In this document: positions 23,928 through 32,993 of the stretch, piece after piece | Layout: each line of letters opens with the position of its first letter | Numbering within the stretch: the first letter of the stretch is position 1 | DNA from: Sporanaerobacter acetigenes DSM 13106 | GTDB lineage: Bacteria > Bacillota > Clostridia > Tissierellales > Sporanaerobacteraceae | Reading direction: 5' to 3' | NCBI RefSeq assembly: GCF_900130025.1 | Contig: NZ_FQXR01000003.1 | Span: 124,001-188,000 of the forward strand | Length of the DNA: 64,000 nt | Position numbers and translations under genes: made by a program | The notes under the pieces: model-generated | Seen by the model: only the letters and a program-made list of their open reading frames with translations | The model's database searches: none | What the model was told of the DNA's origin: nothing

Positions 23928-24890
23928 TTAATGAATAAGTTTGTTCCACCATTCTTCATTTTCCACATACCATTTTATAGTCTCATTTAAGCCATCTTTT
24001 AAATTATAAACAGGTTTCCATCCTATATTAGTATTATCTAATGCATATCTAAAATCATGACCTCGCCTATCACTTACAAACTCAATCTGCTCTTCTGATT
24101 TATTTAACAATTTCAATATCTCTTTCACTATATTTATATTGCTTCCTTCTTCCCTTGTGCTAATATTATATATCTCACCTGTCTTTCCCCTATCAATAAC
24201 CATATCTATTGCCCTACAATGATCCACTACATGAATCCATTCCCTTATATTTTGCCCATCTCCATAAATAGGTAATTTCTCCCCCTTTATTCCCTTAATA
24301 GTCATCAGAGGGATGAGCTTTTCTGGAAACTGATATGGACCATAATTGTTACAACATCTTGTGATAACTACGGGAAATTTGTATGTCTTGTAATAAGAAA
24401 GGCAAAGCAAGTCAGCACTAGCTTTACTTGCAGAATAAGGATTGGAAGGATTTATTTGAGATGTTTCTGTGAAAACTCCATCTCTACCCAATGTTCCATA
24501 GACTTCATCAGTAGACACTTGAACAAATTTCTTTACTCCATACTTTTTTGCAAATTCTAATAAAGCATGAGTTCCTAAAGTATTTGTTTTAGTAAATATA
24601 AGTGAATCTTCTATACTTCTATCAACATGGGATTCAGCTGCAAAATTAACTACATAGTCAATTTTATCATCAAATAATTGTTGTAGTAGCTTTTGATCAT
24701 TTATAGAACCCTTTACAAAACTATATCTTTTATCATCTAGCGAATCTCTTATATTATCTATATTGCCTGCATAAGTTAATTTATCTAGATTTATAACTTT
24801 AAAATCTCTATATTTGTTTAAAAAATATCTTGAAAAATTGCTCCCAATGAAACCAGCTCCACCTGTCACTAATATTTTTTTCAATTTCAA
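23928..24890 (-). CDS. rmlB: dTDP-glucose 4,6-dehydratase
   Basis: A 320-residue extended short-chain dehydrogenase. NAD-binding ILVTGGAGFIGSNFSRYF lies at the N-terminus; the catalytic VSTDEVYG has the Thr-Asp-Glu triad and NPYSASKASADLL the Tyr-Lys pair; RCCNNYGPYQFPEKLIP follows. It produces dTDP-4-keto-6-deoxyglucose. The likely start is TTG at 24890, six bases after AGGA; a second TTG at 24884 is possible. It heads a two-gene unit with rmlA. rmlC and rmlD are absent, so the product probably does not go to rhamnose here but to the aminotransferase. Confidence 0.93.
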   Translation of the reverse strand: MKLKKILVTGGAGFIGSNFSRYFLNKYRDFKVINLDKLTYAGNIDNIRDSLDDKRYSFVKGSINDQKLLQQLFDDKIDYVVNFAAESHVDRSIEDSLIFTKTNTLGTHALLEFAKKYGVKKFVQVSTDEVYGTLGRDGVFTETSQINPSNPYSASKASADLLCLSYYKTYKFPVVITRCCNNYGPYQFPEKLIPLMTIKGIKGEKLPIYGDGQNIREWIHVVDHCRAIDMVIDRGKTGEIYNISTREEGSNINIVKEILKLLNKSEEQIEFVSDRRGHDFRYALDNTNIGWKPVYNLKDGLNETIKWYVENEEWWNKLIH

Positions 24891-24963
24891 CCACCATCCT
24901 ATTTGTTTTCTAATACTATAGTATTTAATATGAATGATTTTGACATTGGCAATCAGGTAAAAT

Positions 24964-24995
24964 AAAAAGTCTTAGTATTTCAACTAAGACTTTTT
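24964..24995 (-). terminator. Terminator after the threonine dehydrogenase gene
   Basis: AAAAAGTCTTAGT pairs perfectly with ACTAAGACTTTTT around a six-base loop, ten bases past the stop of the gene at 25005. The A/U ends give a U tract on either strand. Confidence 0.75.
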
Positions 24996-25004
24996 ATAAA
25001 ATAT

Positions 25005-25961
25005 CTATTTATTTAGTTTTTCTTTTAATTTTTCTAACATATCAATAGTCATACTTGACAAATCATATTTCGGATCCCAACCCCATTCCTTTCTTGCTGC
25101 ACTATCATCTAAAGAATCTGGCCAAGAATCTGCAATGGCTTGTCTAACTGGGTCTACATCATAATCCATTTCGAACTCTGGTATATGTTTCTTGATTTCA
25201 GCTGCAATATCTTCTGGTGCAAAACTCATAGCAGTTATATTGAAAGCATTTCTATGAATAAGTTTATCTGGATTTGCTTCCATCAAACTTATAATTGCAT
25301 TAAGAGCATCTGGCATATACATCATGTCCATAAGAGTACCTTCTTGGATAAAGCTTGTGTACTTCTTTTGTTTCAATGCTTCATAGTAGATATGTACAGC
25401 ATAATCTGTAGTTCCACCACCTGGCAATGTCTCATAAGAAATAAGTCCTGGAAAACGTACTCCTCTTGTATCTACACCAAACTTTTTATAGTAATAGTCA
25501 CATAGCAATTCTCCTGCTACTTTTGTCACACCATACATAGTTCCTGGTCTTTGTATAGTATCTTGTGGTGTTTTATCCTTTGGAGTAGATGGTCCAAATG
25601 CAGCAATAGAACTTGGAGTAAATACAGCACAATTTTTTTCTCTTGCCACTTCCAATACATTGTATAGCCCATTCATGTTTATATCCCATGCTTGATTTGG
25701 TTTTTGTTCTCCAACTGCTGAAAGTAAAGCTGCCAAATGAACAATTGTATTTACTTCATGTTTTTTCACAACATCTGCAATTTGTTCAGCATTTGTCACT
25801 TCTACAATTTCGAAAGGACCTGACTCAATTACTTTTTCTTGACCTTCCTTCATTCTTCTACTACTAGCTACAACATTGTCATTTCCGTATATTTTTCTTA
25901 ATTCCATAGTTAGTTCTGAACCAATTTGACCTAAAGCACCCGTAACTAAAATTTTTCTCAT
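25005..25961 (-). CDS. L-threonine 3-dehydrogenase, SDR type
   Basis: A 318-residue extended SDR enzyme resembling UDP-galactose 4-epimerase but matching the NAD-dependent threonine dehydrogenase group described in psychrophilic Flavobacterium, Cupriavidus and trypanosomes. KILVTGALGQIGSEL binds NAD, TPSSIAAFGPSTP holds the catalytic Ser/Thr and MYGVTKVAGELL the Tyr-Lys. The GTLMDMMYMPDAL segment near residue 190 is diagnostic. It would oxidise threonine to 2-amino-3-ketobutyrate, which fits an amino-acid fermenter. Although it adjoins sugar-nucleotide genes, terminators isolate it. The usual partner kbl is not here. Confidence 0.85.
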   Translation of the reverse strand: MRKILVTGALGQIGSELTMELRKIYGNDNVVASSRRMKEGQEKVIESGPFEIVEVTNAEQIADVVKKHEVNTIVHLAALLSAVGEQKPNQAWDINMNGLYNVLEVAREKNCAVFTPSSIAAFGPSTPKDKTPQDTIQRPGTMYGVTKVAGELLCDYYYKKFGVDTRGVRFPGLISYETLPGGGTTDYAVHIYYEALKQKKYTSFIQEGTLMDMMYMPDALNAIISLMEANPDKLIHRNAFNITAMSFAPEDIAAEIKKHIPEFEMDYDVDPVRQAIADSWPDSLDDSAARKEWGWDPKYDLSSMTIDMLEKLKEKLNK

Positions 25962-26102
25962 TACATCGCACCTCCAAATAATAGGTATACTTTTTTAATT
26001 AGCAATTCAATTATAACATATTTTCACAAATTCAAAAACTTAATTTAATTTAACAATCAAATATATATACAATAGTTTGAGACAAGGGAATTTATCCCCT
26101 GC

Positions 26103-28514
26103 CTATTTAACTACAATATTATATATTTTTCCTGGCACATATATTTCTTTAACTATATTTTTCCCCTCAACATATTTTCTCGTACCTTCGTTTTTCAAAA
26201 CTTTTTCTCTTATAGACTCTTTTGTCTCGTCTATAGATATAGTCTCTTTCCCTCTGACTTTACCATTTATTTGTATAGCAATTTCAATTATCTCATCTAC
26301 AATTTTATCCTTATCCCATTTTGGCCATGTAGCCTTGTGTAACATACCTCCTAAATTTAATCTATCCCACATTTCTTCAGTAATATGTGGTGCTACAGGA
26401 TTTAACAAAATAAGATAGGTTCTCATATCTTCATGGGTCATCTTGCCTATACTATTGAATTCATTTAATAGTGACATAAGAGCTGCTATAGCAGTATTGA
26501 ACTTAAGATTTTCATAATCCTCTGTTACCTTCTTGATAGTTTTGTGGATACTGGTTTCTAGCTCTTTAGAACAGTCGTCACCTTCTACAACAATATCTTG
26601 TAATCTCCATACTCTTTCTAAAAATCTTCTACATCCTTTAACTCCGTTTTCTGACCAAGGAACACTTTTTTCAAAGTCCCCAATAAACATTTCATAGGTT
26701 CTCAATGTATCTGCGCCATATTCATTGACTATTTCATCTGGATTAATTACATTTCCTCTGGATTTTGACATTTTTTCATTATTTTCTCCAAGTATCATAC
26801 CATGAGAAGTTCTCTTTTTATAAGGTTCTGGACAAGGAACTACTCCTAAATCATATAAGAACTTATGCCAAAATCTTGAATAAAGTAAATGTAATGTAGT
26901 ATGTTCCATTCCACCATTGTACCAATCTACTGGTAGCCAATAATCTAATTCTTCTTTACTTGCCAACTCGTTTTCATTGTGTGGATCTATATATCTTAAA
27001 AAATACCAAGATGAACCAGCCCATTGAGGCATAGTATCTGTTTCTCTTGTAGCCTTCCCGCCGCATTTAGGACAAGTTGTTTCTACCCAATCTTTCATCT
27101 TGGCAAGAGGTGATTCTCCATTGTCTGTAGGTTCGTAGCTTTCAACTTCAGGCAACAAAACAGGCAATTCTTCTTCTGGAACAGGCACCCATCCACATTT
27201 TTCACAATAAACTAGTGGTATAGGTTCTCCCCAGTATCTTTGACGAGAAAATACCCAGTCTCTCAATTTATAATTTATTTTTCTCTCTCCAAGACCTTTT
27301 TCTTCAAGCCAATCGCTCATCTTCTTTTTAGCTTCTTTAACTTCTAAACCATTTAAGAAACCTGAATTTATCAATATTCCTGATTCAGTATCTGTATATG
27401 CGTTTTCTTCTACATTTCCACCAGCTACAACTTCTACTATTGGAAGACCAAATTTTTTCGCAAATTCCCAATCTCTGCTGTCATGGCTAGGTACCGCCAT
27501 AATAGCTCCCGTACCATAACTTATAAGTACATAATCAGAAATCCAAATAGGAATTTCTTTTCCGTTAGCTGGGTTTATGGCTTTTAATCCTTTTATTTCG
27601 ACACCAGTTTTTTCTTTAACTAATTCAGTTCTTTCAAAGTCAGATTTTTTGCTACTCATCTCCTGATAAGTTTTTAACTCATCTAAGTTTTTAATTTCAT
27701 TTTTATATTTTTCTATTAATGGATGTTCAGGTGCTATAACCATATAGGTAGAACCATACAATGTATCTGGTCTAGTTGTAAAAACTCTCAATTTGTCATC
27801 TGTTCCACTGATTTGAAAATCTACTTCCATTCCTTCAGATTTACCTATCCAGTTTATTTGTTGAGTTTTTACTCTTTCAATATAGTCTACTGTATCCAAA
27901 TCATTTATAAGTCTATCTGCATATTCAGTGATCTTAAGCATCCATTGGTTCTTAACCTTCCTTACAACTTCTCCACCACATCTCTCACAAGTACCATTTA
28001 CAACTTCTTCATTTGCCAAACCTACTTTACAAGAAGTACACCAGTTTATAGGCATTTCTTGCTTATAAGCAAGACCTTTTTCAAACATCTTCAAAAATAT
28101 CCATTGAGTCCATTTATAATACATTGGATCTGTAGTATTTATTTCTCTTGACCAATCAAAAGAAAATCCTATGGACTTAAGTTGATTTTTAAACATCTCT
28201 ACATTTTTTTCTGTAACAACCTTTGGGTGAATTTTATTTTTAATTGCAAAGTTTTCTGTAGGAAGTCCAAAAGCATCCCAGCCCATTGGATATAGAACAT
28301 TGTATCCTTCAAATCTTCTTTTCCTTGCAACTATGTCTAAAGCAGTATAAGGTCTTGGATGACCTACATGTAGTCCTTTCCCAGAAGGATAAGGAAATTC
28401 TATCAACGCATAAAACTTAGGTTTAGACTTATCTGTACTAGTCTTAAAAACTTCTTTTTCTTCCCAAATATCTTGCCATTTCTTTTCAATAACATTCGGA
28501 TTGTACTCAGTCAT
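26103..28514 (-). CDS. leuS: Leucyl-tRNA synthetase
   Basis: An 803-residue class Ia synthetase with a complete domain set. The HIGH-type motif is [12 protein letters not shown] near residue 48. A first zinc module with four cysteines is near residues 155-180, and the CP1 editing domain has the [12 protein letters not shown] and [19 protein letters not shown] motifs. A second zinc module (CEKCGW, CPKCGG) precedes KMSKSRGN and the C-terminal anticodon-binding and tRNA-contact domains. GAGGAGG lies upstream of the ATG. Expression should be controlled by the leucine T-box leader that fills the 308 bases before it. Confidence 0.98.
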   Translation of the reverse strand: MTEYNPNVIEKKWQDIWEEKEVFKTSTDKSKPKFYALIEFPYPSGKGLHVGHPRPYTALDIVARKRRFEGYNVLYPMGWDAFGLPTENFAIKNKIHPKVVTEKNVEMFKNQLKSIGFSFDWSREINTTDPMYYKWTQWIFLKMFEKGLAYKQEMPINWCTSCKVGLANEEVVNGTCERCGGEVVRKVKNQWMLKITEYADRLINDLDTVDYIERVKTQQINWIGKSEGMEVDFQISGTDDKLRVFTTRPDTLYGSTYMVIAPEHPLIEKYKNEIKNLDELKTYQEMSSKKSDFERTELVKEKTGVEIKGLKAINPANGKEIPIWISDYVLISYGTGAIMAVPSHDSRDWEFAKKFGLPIVEVVAGGNVEENAYTDTESGILINSGFLNGLEVKEAKKKMSDWLEEKGLGERKINYKLRDWVFSRQRYWGEPIPLVYCEKCGWVPVPEEELPVLLPEVESYEPTDNGESPLAKMKDWVETTCPKCGGKATRETDTMPQWAGSSWYFLRYIDPHNENELASKEELDYWLPVDWYNGGMEHTTLHLLYSRFWHKFLYDLGVVPCPEPYKKRTSHGMILGENNEKMSKSRGNVINPDEIVNEYGADTLRTYEMFIGDFEKSVPWSENGVKGCRRFLERVWRLQDIVVEGDDCSKELETSIHKTIKKVTEDYENLKFNTAIAALMSLLNEFNSIGKMTHEDMRTYLILLNPVAPHITEEMWDRLNLGGMLHKATWPKWDKDKIVDEIIEIAIQINGKVRGKETISIDETKESIREKVLKNEGTRKYVEGKNIVKEIYVPGKIYNIVVK

Positions 28515-28543
28515 TTTTCAAACCTCCTCATATTTTTAAAGAT

Positions 28544-28779
28544 AAAAAAACCTTTCGCCTATATTAGAGACGAAAGGTTTACTCCGCGGTACCACACTAA
28601 TTGGAAGATTTCATCTTCCCACTTTAAAATATAACGGCTTGCAACCGGTCAAAGCTACTATTTTCACTTTGACAACTCAGAAACGAGTTCAGTTTTAGCT
28701 AATACTGTTTTTCACCACCCAACAGTTCTCTTTAAATAGCTCTAAACCTACTACTTTTCTTCAATGTCTATATATGATT
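28544..28779 (-). promoter_or_regulatory. T-box riboswitch of leuS (leucine)
   Basis: This leader senses uncharged tRNA-Leu. Reading on the minus strand, stem I carries a distal GGGTGGTG loop motif. A candidate CTC leucine specifier follows GAA at 28685-28687. The T-box GTGTGGTACCGCGG lies at 28584-28597. It ends in a terminator, AAACCTTTCG paired with CGAAAGGTTT (28548-28557 with 28571-28580), followed by seven U residues. The specifier is assigned from its position relative to GAA and the closing TGAG stem, so the codon is less certain than the T-box itself. It accounts for nearly all of the intergenic region. Confidence 0.93.
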
Positions 28780-28786
28780 TTCCTGT

Positions 28787-28815
28787 ATTATACCAAATTC
28801 AAAATATAAAATCAA
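28787..28815 (-). promoter_or_regulatory. Sigma-A promoter of leuS
   Basis: The minus strand has TTGATT (28810-28815), a 17-base spacer and TATAAT (28787-28792), placing the start of transcription just before T-box stem I and directly after the end of asnS. Confidence 0.75.
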
Positions 28816-28822
28816 CAATATT

Positions 28823-30214
28823 TTAAAATTCTGCTGAATTAACTGTCCTTGGGAAAGGTAACACATCTCTAATATTGGTCATACCAGTTATATACATTAT
28901 AGCTCTTTCAAATCCAAGTCCATAACCTGCATGTTTAGTTCCACCATATTTTCTCAATTCTAAATACCACCAATATGCTTCCTTATCTAGTCCCATCTCA
29001 TCCATTCTTCTTTCCAATACATCTAGTCTTTCTTCTCTTTGACTTCCTCCAATTATCTCCCCTATTCCAGGTACAAGTAAATCCATAGCTGCAACAGTTT
29101 TTTCATCATCATTTAATCTCATATAAAAAGCCTTTATATCCTTTGGATAATCTATGACAAATACTGGTTTCTTAAATACTTTCTCAGTTATATATCTTTC
29201 ATGTTCTGTTTGTAAATCCATTCCCCATTCTACAGGATAATCAAAAGACTCCCCTGATTTCTTTAAAATATCAACTGCTTCTGTGTATGTTATACATCCA
29301 AAATCAGAATTTACTACATTTTCTAATCTTGCAAAAAGTCCTTTATCTACAAAAGAATTAAAAAACTCCATTTCTTCCCTTGCGTTTTCCAAACAATAGC
29401 TTATAACATATTTCATCATGTCTTCTGCCAAATTCATGTCATCTTTAAGATCAGCAAAAGCAATTTCAGGTTCTATCATCCAAAATTCTGCCGCATGTCT
29501 TGCAGTATTGGAATTTTCCGCCCTAAAAGTTGGCCCAAAGGTATATACATTTCTAAAAGCTAGTGCATAAGCTTCTGCTTCCAACTGACCACTAACTGTT
29601 AGATTTGTCTCTTTCCCAAAGAAATCTTCTTTAAAATCAACTTTTTTGTTTTCATCTAATGGCAGATTTTCCAAATCCAAAATAGTTGTTCTAAACATTT
29701 CTCCTGCTCCTTCAGCATCACTTGCTGTAATTATAGGAGTATGAACATAGACAAATCCTCTTTCTTGGAAAAATTTGTGTATTGCATATGCAGCTAAACT
29801 TCTCACTCTAAATACTGCAGAGAAAGTATTGCTTCTAGGCCTTAAATGAGCTATTGTTCTCAAATATTCAAAAGAATGTCTTTTCTTTTGCAATGGATAA
29901 TCATTGTTAGAATAACCTTCTACTGAAATATTAGTCGCTTTAATTTCAAAAGGCTGTTTAGCTTCAGGAGTTGAATCCAATTTTCCTTCAACTACTATAG
30001 ATGAACTAATGGGAAGTTTACAAATATCTTTAAAATTTTCCATATTCTCATCGAATACAATTTGAATATTTTTGAAAAAAGTCCCATCATTTACTTCAAT
30101 AAAACCAAATGCTTTAGAACTCCTTAGAGTTCTCACCCATCCTTCAATTTTTACATCTTTATTTAGATACTTTTCCGTTTCTCTATAAATTTCTTTTACA
30201 GTAAGCTTTTCCAT
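28823..30214 (-). CDS. asnS: Asparaginyl-tRNA synthetase
   Basis: A 463-residue class IIb synthetase. The N-terminal OB-fold that binds the anticodon ([24 protein letters not shown]) is followed by a catalytic core with motif 2 [21 protein letters not shown] and motif 3 [21 protein letters not shown], ending [11 protein letters not shown]. The EFWMIEPE signature and the absence of a GAD insertion separate it from AspRS. The ATG has a purine-rich GAGGAGAGG upstream. It is under a T-box leader of its own and ends only about eight bases before the leuS promoter. Confidence 0.97.
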   Translation of the reverse strand: MEKLTVKEIYRETEKYLNKDVKIEGWVRTLRSSKAFGFIEVNDGTFFKNIQIVFDENMENFKDICKLPISSSIVVEGKLDSTPEAKQPFEIKATNISVEGYSNNDYPLQKKRHSFEYLRTIAHLRPRSNTFSAVFRVRSLAAYAIHKFFQERGFVYVHTPIITASDAEGAGEMFRTTILDLENLPLDENKKVDFKEDFFGKETNLTVSGQLEAEAYALAFRNVYTFGPTFRAENSNTARHAAEFWMIEPEIAFADLKDDMNLAEDMMKYVISYCLENAREEMEFFNSFVDKGLFARLENVVNSDFGCITYTEAVDILKKSGESFDYPVEWGMDLQTEHERYITEKVFKKPVFVIDYPKDIKAFYMRLNDDEKTVAAMDLLVPGIGEIIGGSQREERLDVLERRMDEMGLDKEAYWWYLELRKYGGTKHAGYGLGFERAIMYITGMTNIRDVLPFPRTVNSAEF

Positions 30215-30243
30215 TTTTCCTCTCCTCTCTTAAAAATATATAT

Positions 30244-30500
30244 AAAAAAACCTTTCATCCTTCTAAAGGGACGAAAGGTTCGCGGTGCCACCCTAATTGC
30301 TATGTAAATAGCCACTTCATTTTGGTACTTTTCTATATACCTATCACATATAACGGTGTGAATCCGTCTAAGCCTACTTTAAAAATTTCGGTTAGAAACT
30401 CCAGGATGTTCTTCAATATGGTTTAGGTATCGGCCTTCCACCATCACCGAATCGCTATAACTTCAACTATACCTACTCTTCCCTTCACTGTTTTTAAACT
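30244..30500 (-). promoter_or_regulatory. T-box riboswitch of asnS (asparagine)
   Basis: On the minus strand the leader shows stem I with a GATGGTGG distal motif. The asparagine specifier AAC (30408-30410) sits in the context GAAG-AAC-A, and the T-box AGGGTGGCACCGCG lies at 30281-30294. A terminator stem, AACCTTTCGTCCC paired with GGATGAAAGGTT, is followed by seven U residues. Spacing and order are canonical and the specifier matches the downstream gene. It fills most of the 307-base gap between rarA and asnS. Confidence 0.95.
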
Positions 30501-30509
30501 ATTATTATT

Positions 30510-30538
30510 ATTATAGTTTTATTATTCATTTTTGTCAA
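30510..30538 (-). promoter_or_regulatory. Consensus sigma-A promoter of asnS
   Basis: TTGACA (30533-30538), a 17-base spacer and TATAAT (30510-30515) on the minus strand form a perfect consensus. The -35 lies inside the last codons of rarA. Confidence 0.8.
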
Positions 30539-31847
30539 ATAGTTCATGTAATCTTTCACTAATCATTTTTTCATAGCCATTTTTAGTAGGATTATAATAA
30601 ATCTTATCTTTATATTCATCAGGCAAATACTGTTGCTCAACAAAAGAATTGGGATAATCATGGGGATATTTATACTGAATCCCATATCCAAAATTTTTAG
30701 CTCCATTATAACTAGCATCTTTCAAGTGTTTAGGCACTTCTCCTATCTCATTGTTTCTAACATCTAACAAAGCATTATTTATTCCAAGATAAGATGCATT
30801 GCTCTTAGGTGCACAAGCTATATACACTGCTGCTTGAGCTAAAGGGATTCTTCCCTCTGGCATTCCAACTATTTCAACTGCACGAAAAGCAGATACAGCT
30901 ATGGAAAGTGCTTGAGGATCAGCATTTCCAACATCTTCAGAAGCACATATAATGATGCGCCTTGCTATAAATTTGGGGTCTTCGCCACCTTCTATCATCT
31001 TTGCCAGCCAATACAGTGCTGCATCTGGATCTGAACCCCTCATGCTTTTTATGAAAGCAGAAATTGTATCATAGTGTTCATCTCCGCTTTTGTCATATTT
31101 AATTTTCTTTGTTTGAATTGAATTGATTATAATCTCTTTGTCTATATGAATTGTATTATTTACATCTTTTTCAGTTGTCAAAACTGCAAGTTCTAAAGAA
31201 TTCAGTGCTACTCTAGCATCTCCATTTGCTATATCTACAAGACATTCTATTGCTTCTTCATCTATACTTACATTAAATTTTCCAAGACCTTTTTCGCCGT
31301 CATTTAAAGCCCTTAAAATAAGTTCCTTTAAATCATTCCTTTTTAAAGGTTCCATCTTTATGATCACAGTTCTAGAAAGAAGTGCTTTATTCACTTCAAA
31401 ATAAGGATTTTCTGTAGTTGCACCTATAAGTATTATTATACCCTTTTCAACAAAAGGTAGTAGTGCATCTTGTTGAGATTTATTAAATCTATGAATTTCA
31501 TCAATGAACAATATAGTCCTATTGCCATACATCTTCAATTCTTCTTCTGCTTTTTCCGTAACAAGTCTAATATCTTTCACTCCAGATGTAACAGCACTTA
31601 GTTTCTCAAATTTCATATTTGTAGTATTGGCAACAATCATAGCTAATGTAGTTTTGCCAGTCCCAGGAGGGCCATATAATATCATAGACGGAAGTCTATC
31701 AGCACTAATTGACCTTCTCAAAAACTTTCCATCTCCTAGCACATGCTTTTGACCAACAAATTCTTCTAATATTGTAGGCCTCATTCTTTCAGCAAGAGGT
31801 GCTTCCCTTTTCAATTGTCTTTCCATACTGTAGCTAAATAAATCCAT
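30522..31847 (-). CDS. rarA: Replication-associated recombination protein RarA (MgsA)
   Basis: A 441-residue AAA+ ATPase of the RarA/Mgs1/WRNIP1 family acting at stalled replication forks. Walker A GPPGTGKTTLAMIVAN and Walker B ILFIDEIHRFNKSQQDALLP are followed by sensor TTENPYFEVNKALLSR and the C-terminal tetramerisation domain (SDPDAALYWLAKMIEGGEDP, then QYKYPHDYPNSFVEQQYLP). It starts 18 bases after the orr stop with no terminator between, so it may be transcribed with the ornithine genes. Otherwise it is a normal housekeeping gene. Confidence 0.96.
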   Translation of the reverse strand: MDLFSYSMERQLKREAPLAERMRPTILEEFVGQKHVLGDGKFLRRSISADRLPSMILYGPPGTGKTTLAMIVANTTNMKFEKLSAVTSGVKDIRLVTEKAEEELKMYGNRTILFIDEIHRFNKSQQDALLPFVEKGIIILIGATTENPYFEVNKALLSRTVIIKMEPLKRNDLKELILRALNDGEKGLGKFNVSIDEEAIECLVDIANGDARVALNSLELAVLTTEKDVNNTIHIDKEIIINSIQTKKIKYDKSGDEHYDTISAFIKSMRGSDPDAALYWLAKMIEGGEDPKFIARRIIICASEDVGNADPQALSIAVSAFRAVEIVGMPEGRIPLAQAAVYIACAPKSNASYLGINNALLDVRNNEIGEVPKHLKDASYNGAKNFGYGIQYKYPHDYPNSFVEQQYLPDEYKDKIYYNPTKNGYEKMISERLHELFDKNE

Positions 31848-31865
31848 TTAATCACCTAATTCGTT

Positions 31866-32930
31866 TTAAACATATATTTTCTTTACATATATAGAGGTCA
31901 TAGCTTTAAGTATTCCTCCATATTTCAATTTAAACTTTATTTTATCTCCAACTTTATATTCTATTTTACTATCAGTTACATCTAATATCAAGTGGTCGCT
32001 ACTACCTCCTAAAATTATTATATCCTCATCTAAAGGTGCTATATCGCCTAAATCTATATCTTGCTTTCCAATAGCACATATCATTCTCTTTCTAATTCCT
32101 CTATCAATAAATTCAGGTTTATTTCCAAAGGCATCTATTCCAATCTCTCCAATAGGCACTGAAGGTTTGTCTTTAAGCTCTATAGCTTCTACTTCCAATA
32201 TAAAAGCATCATCAAAAGTTCCATCTATTCTATTCCCAAAGGCAGTTTCTCTTCCAAGCACCAAGGATTCTCCCAATCTAAGTTGATTTATGCCTTCTGG
32301 TATTTTGTTTTCAAACACAAGATGTAAACTACTAGAATTTCCTCCAGATATAATTTCTAATTCAATACCATATCTCCTAGCTATACACTTTTTCAATTCA
32401 ACCAATCTACTTAAATTTTCTTGTCTTGGAATTATACCTCCATAGCAAGTTAAATTTGTACCTATACCCATCAATTCAATGCCTTCAAGCTTTAGTACTT
32501 CTTCTACAGTAGTATATATGTCTTCATCTTTAAAAAGTCCTTCTCTTAAATCTCCTAAATCAATCATCAAAATAATTTTATGAACTGTATTCTTTTCTAT
32601 GGCAATTTTAGAAAGAGCTTTTATAGTCTCTATTTCAGAATTCAAAGATATATCTGCATATTGGACTACTTCTTCAGCCTCACTAATCATAGGCAATCGC
32701 AACAATATTTTAGATATATCTATATCCTCTAAATTCATTAAATTCTGAATTCTGGAATCCGCTAAATAGCTAACTCCACCATCCATATAGGCTTTTACTA
32801 TTTTTAAGTCCGCACAAAAAACTTTTGTCACTCCTGCTACACTTATACCTAAGTTATCACATCTATTAACTATTGTTTCTGTGTTTTTTCTAACTTTCTC
32901 TAAATTAATTTTAATTCTAGGATATTCCAT
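31866..32930 (-). CDS. orr: Ornithine racemase (PLP, alanine racemase-like fold)
   Basis: A 354-residue PLP enzyme with an alanine racemase-type TIM barrel. The cofactor lysine is K36 in VAGVTKVFCAD, and further conserved stretches are LMGIGTNLTCYGG, ISGGNSSSLHL and LRLGESLVLGRET. The family includes the ornithine racemase of Clostridium sticklandii, which makes the D-ornithine used by ornithine 4,5-aminomutase. The gene follows the aminomutase genes here, supporting the assignment. The ATG has GGGGGAT upstream. A 36-base palindrome separates it from the upstream gene and may lower or stabilise its expression. Confidence 0.9.
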   Translation of the reverse strand: MEYPRIKINLEKVRKNTETIVNRCDNLGISVAGVTKVFCADLKIVKAYMDGGVSYLADSRIQNLMNLEDIDISKILLRLPMISEAEEVVQYADISLNSEIETIKALSKIAIEKNTVHKIILMIDLGDLREGLFKDEDIYTTVEEVLKLEGIELMGIGTNLTCYGGIIPRQENLSRLVELKKCIARRYGIELEIISGGNSSSLHLVFENKIPEGINQLRLGESLVLGRETAFGNRIDGTFDDAFILEVEAIELKDKPSVPIGEIGIDAFGNKPEFIDRGIRKRMICAIGKQDIDLGDIAPLDEDIIILGGSSDHLILDVTDSKIEYKVGDKIKFKLKYGGILKAMTSIYVKKIYV

Positions 32931-32957
32931 TTTTATCCCCCATTTTTATACTATATT

Positions 32958-32993
32958 TTAAACAAGTCCAACAATATTGTTGGACTTGTTTAA
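32958..32993 (-). repeat. 36-base perfect palindrome between the MutL-like gene and orr
   Basis: TTAAACAAGTCCAACAAT is followed immediately by its exact complement. It overlaps the stop codon of the upstream gene and lies 27 bases before the orr start. On the minus strand the downstream tail is only AAAAUAUAG, so it is a partial terminator, a processing or stability element, or a protein site rather than a clear terminator. Confidence 0.6.
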
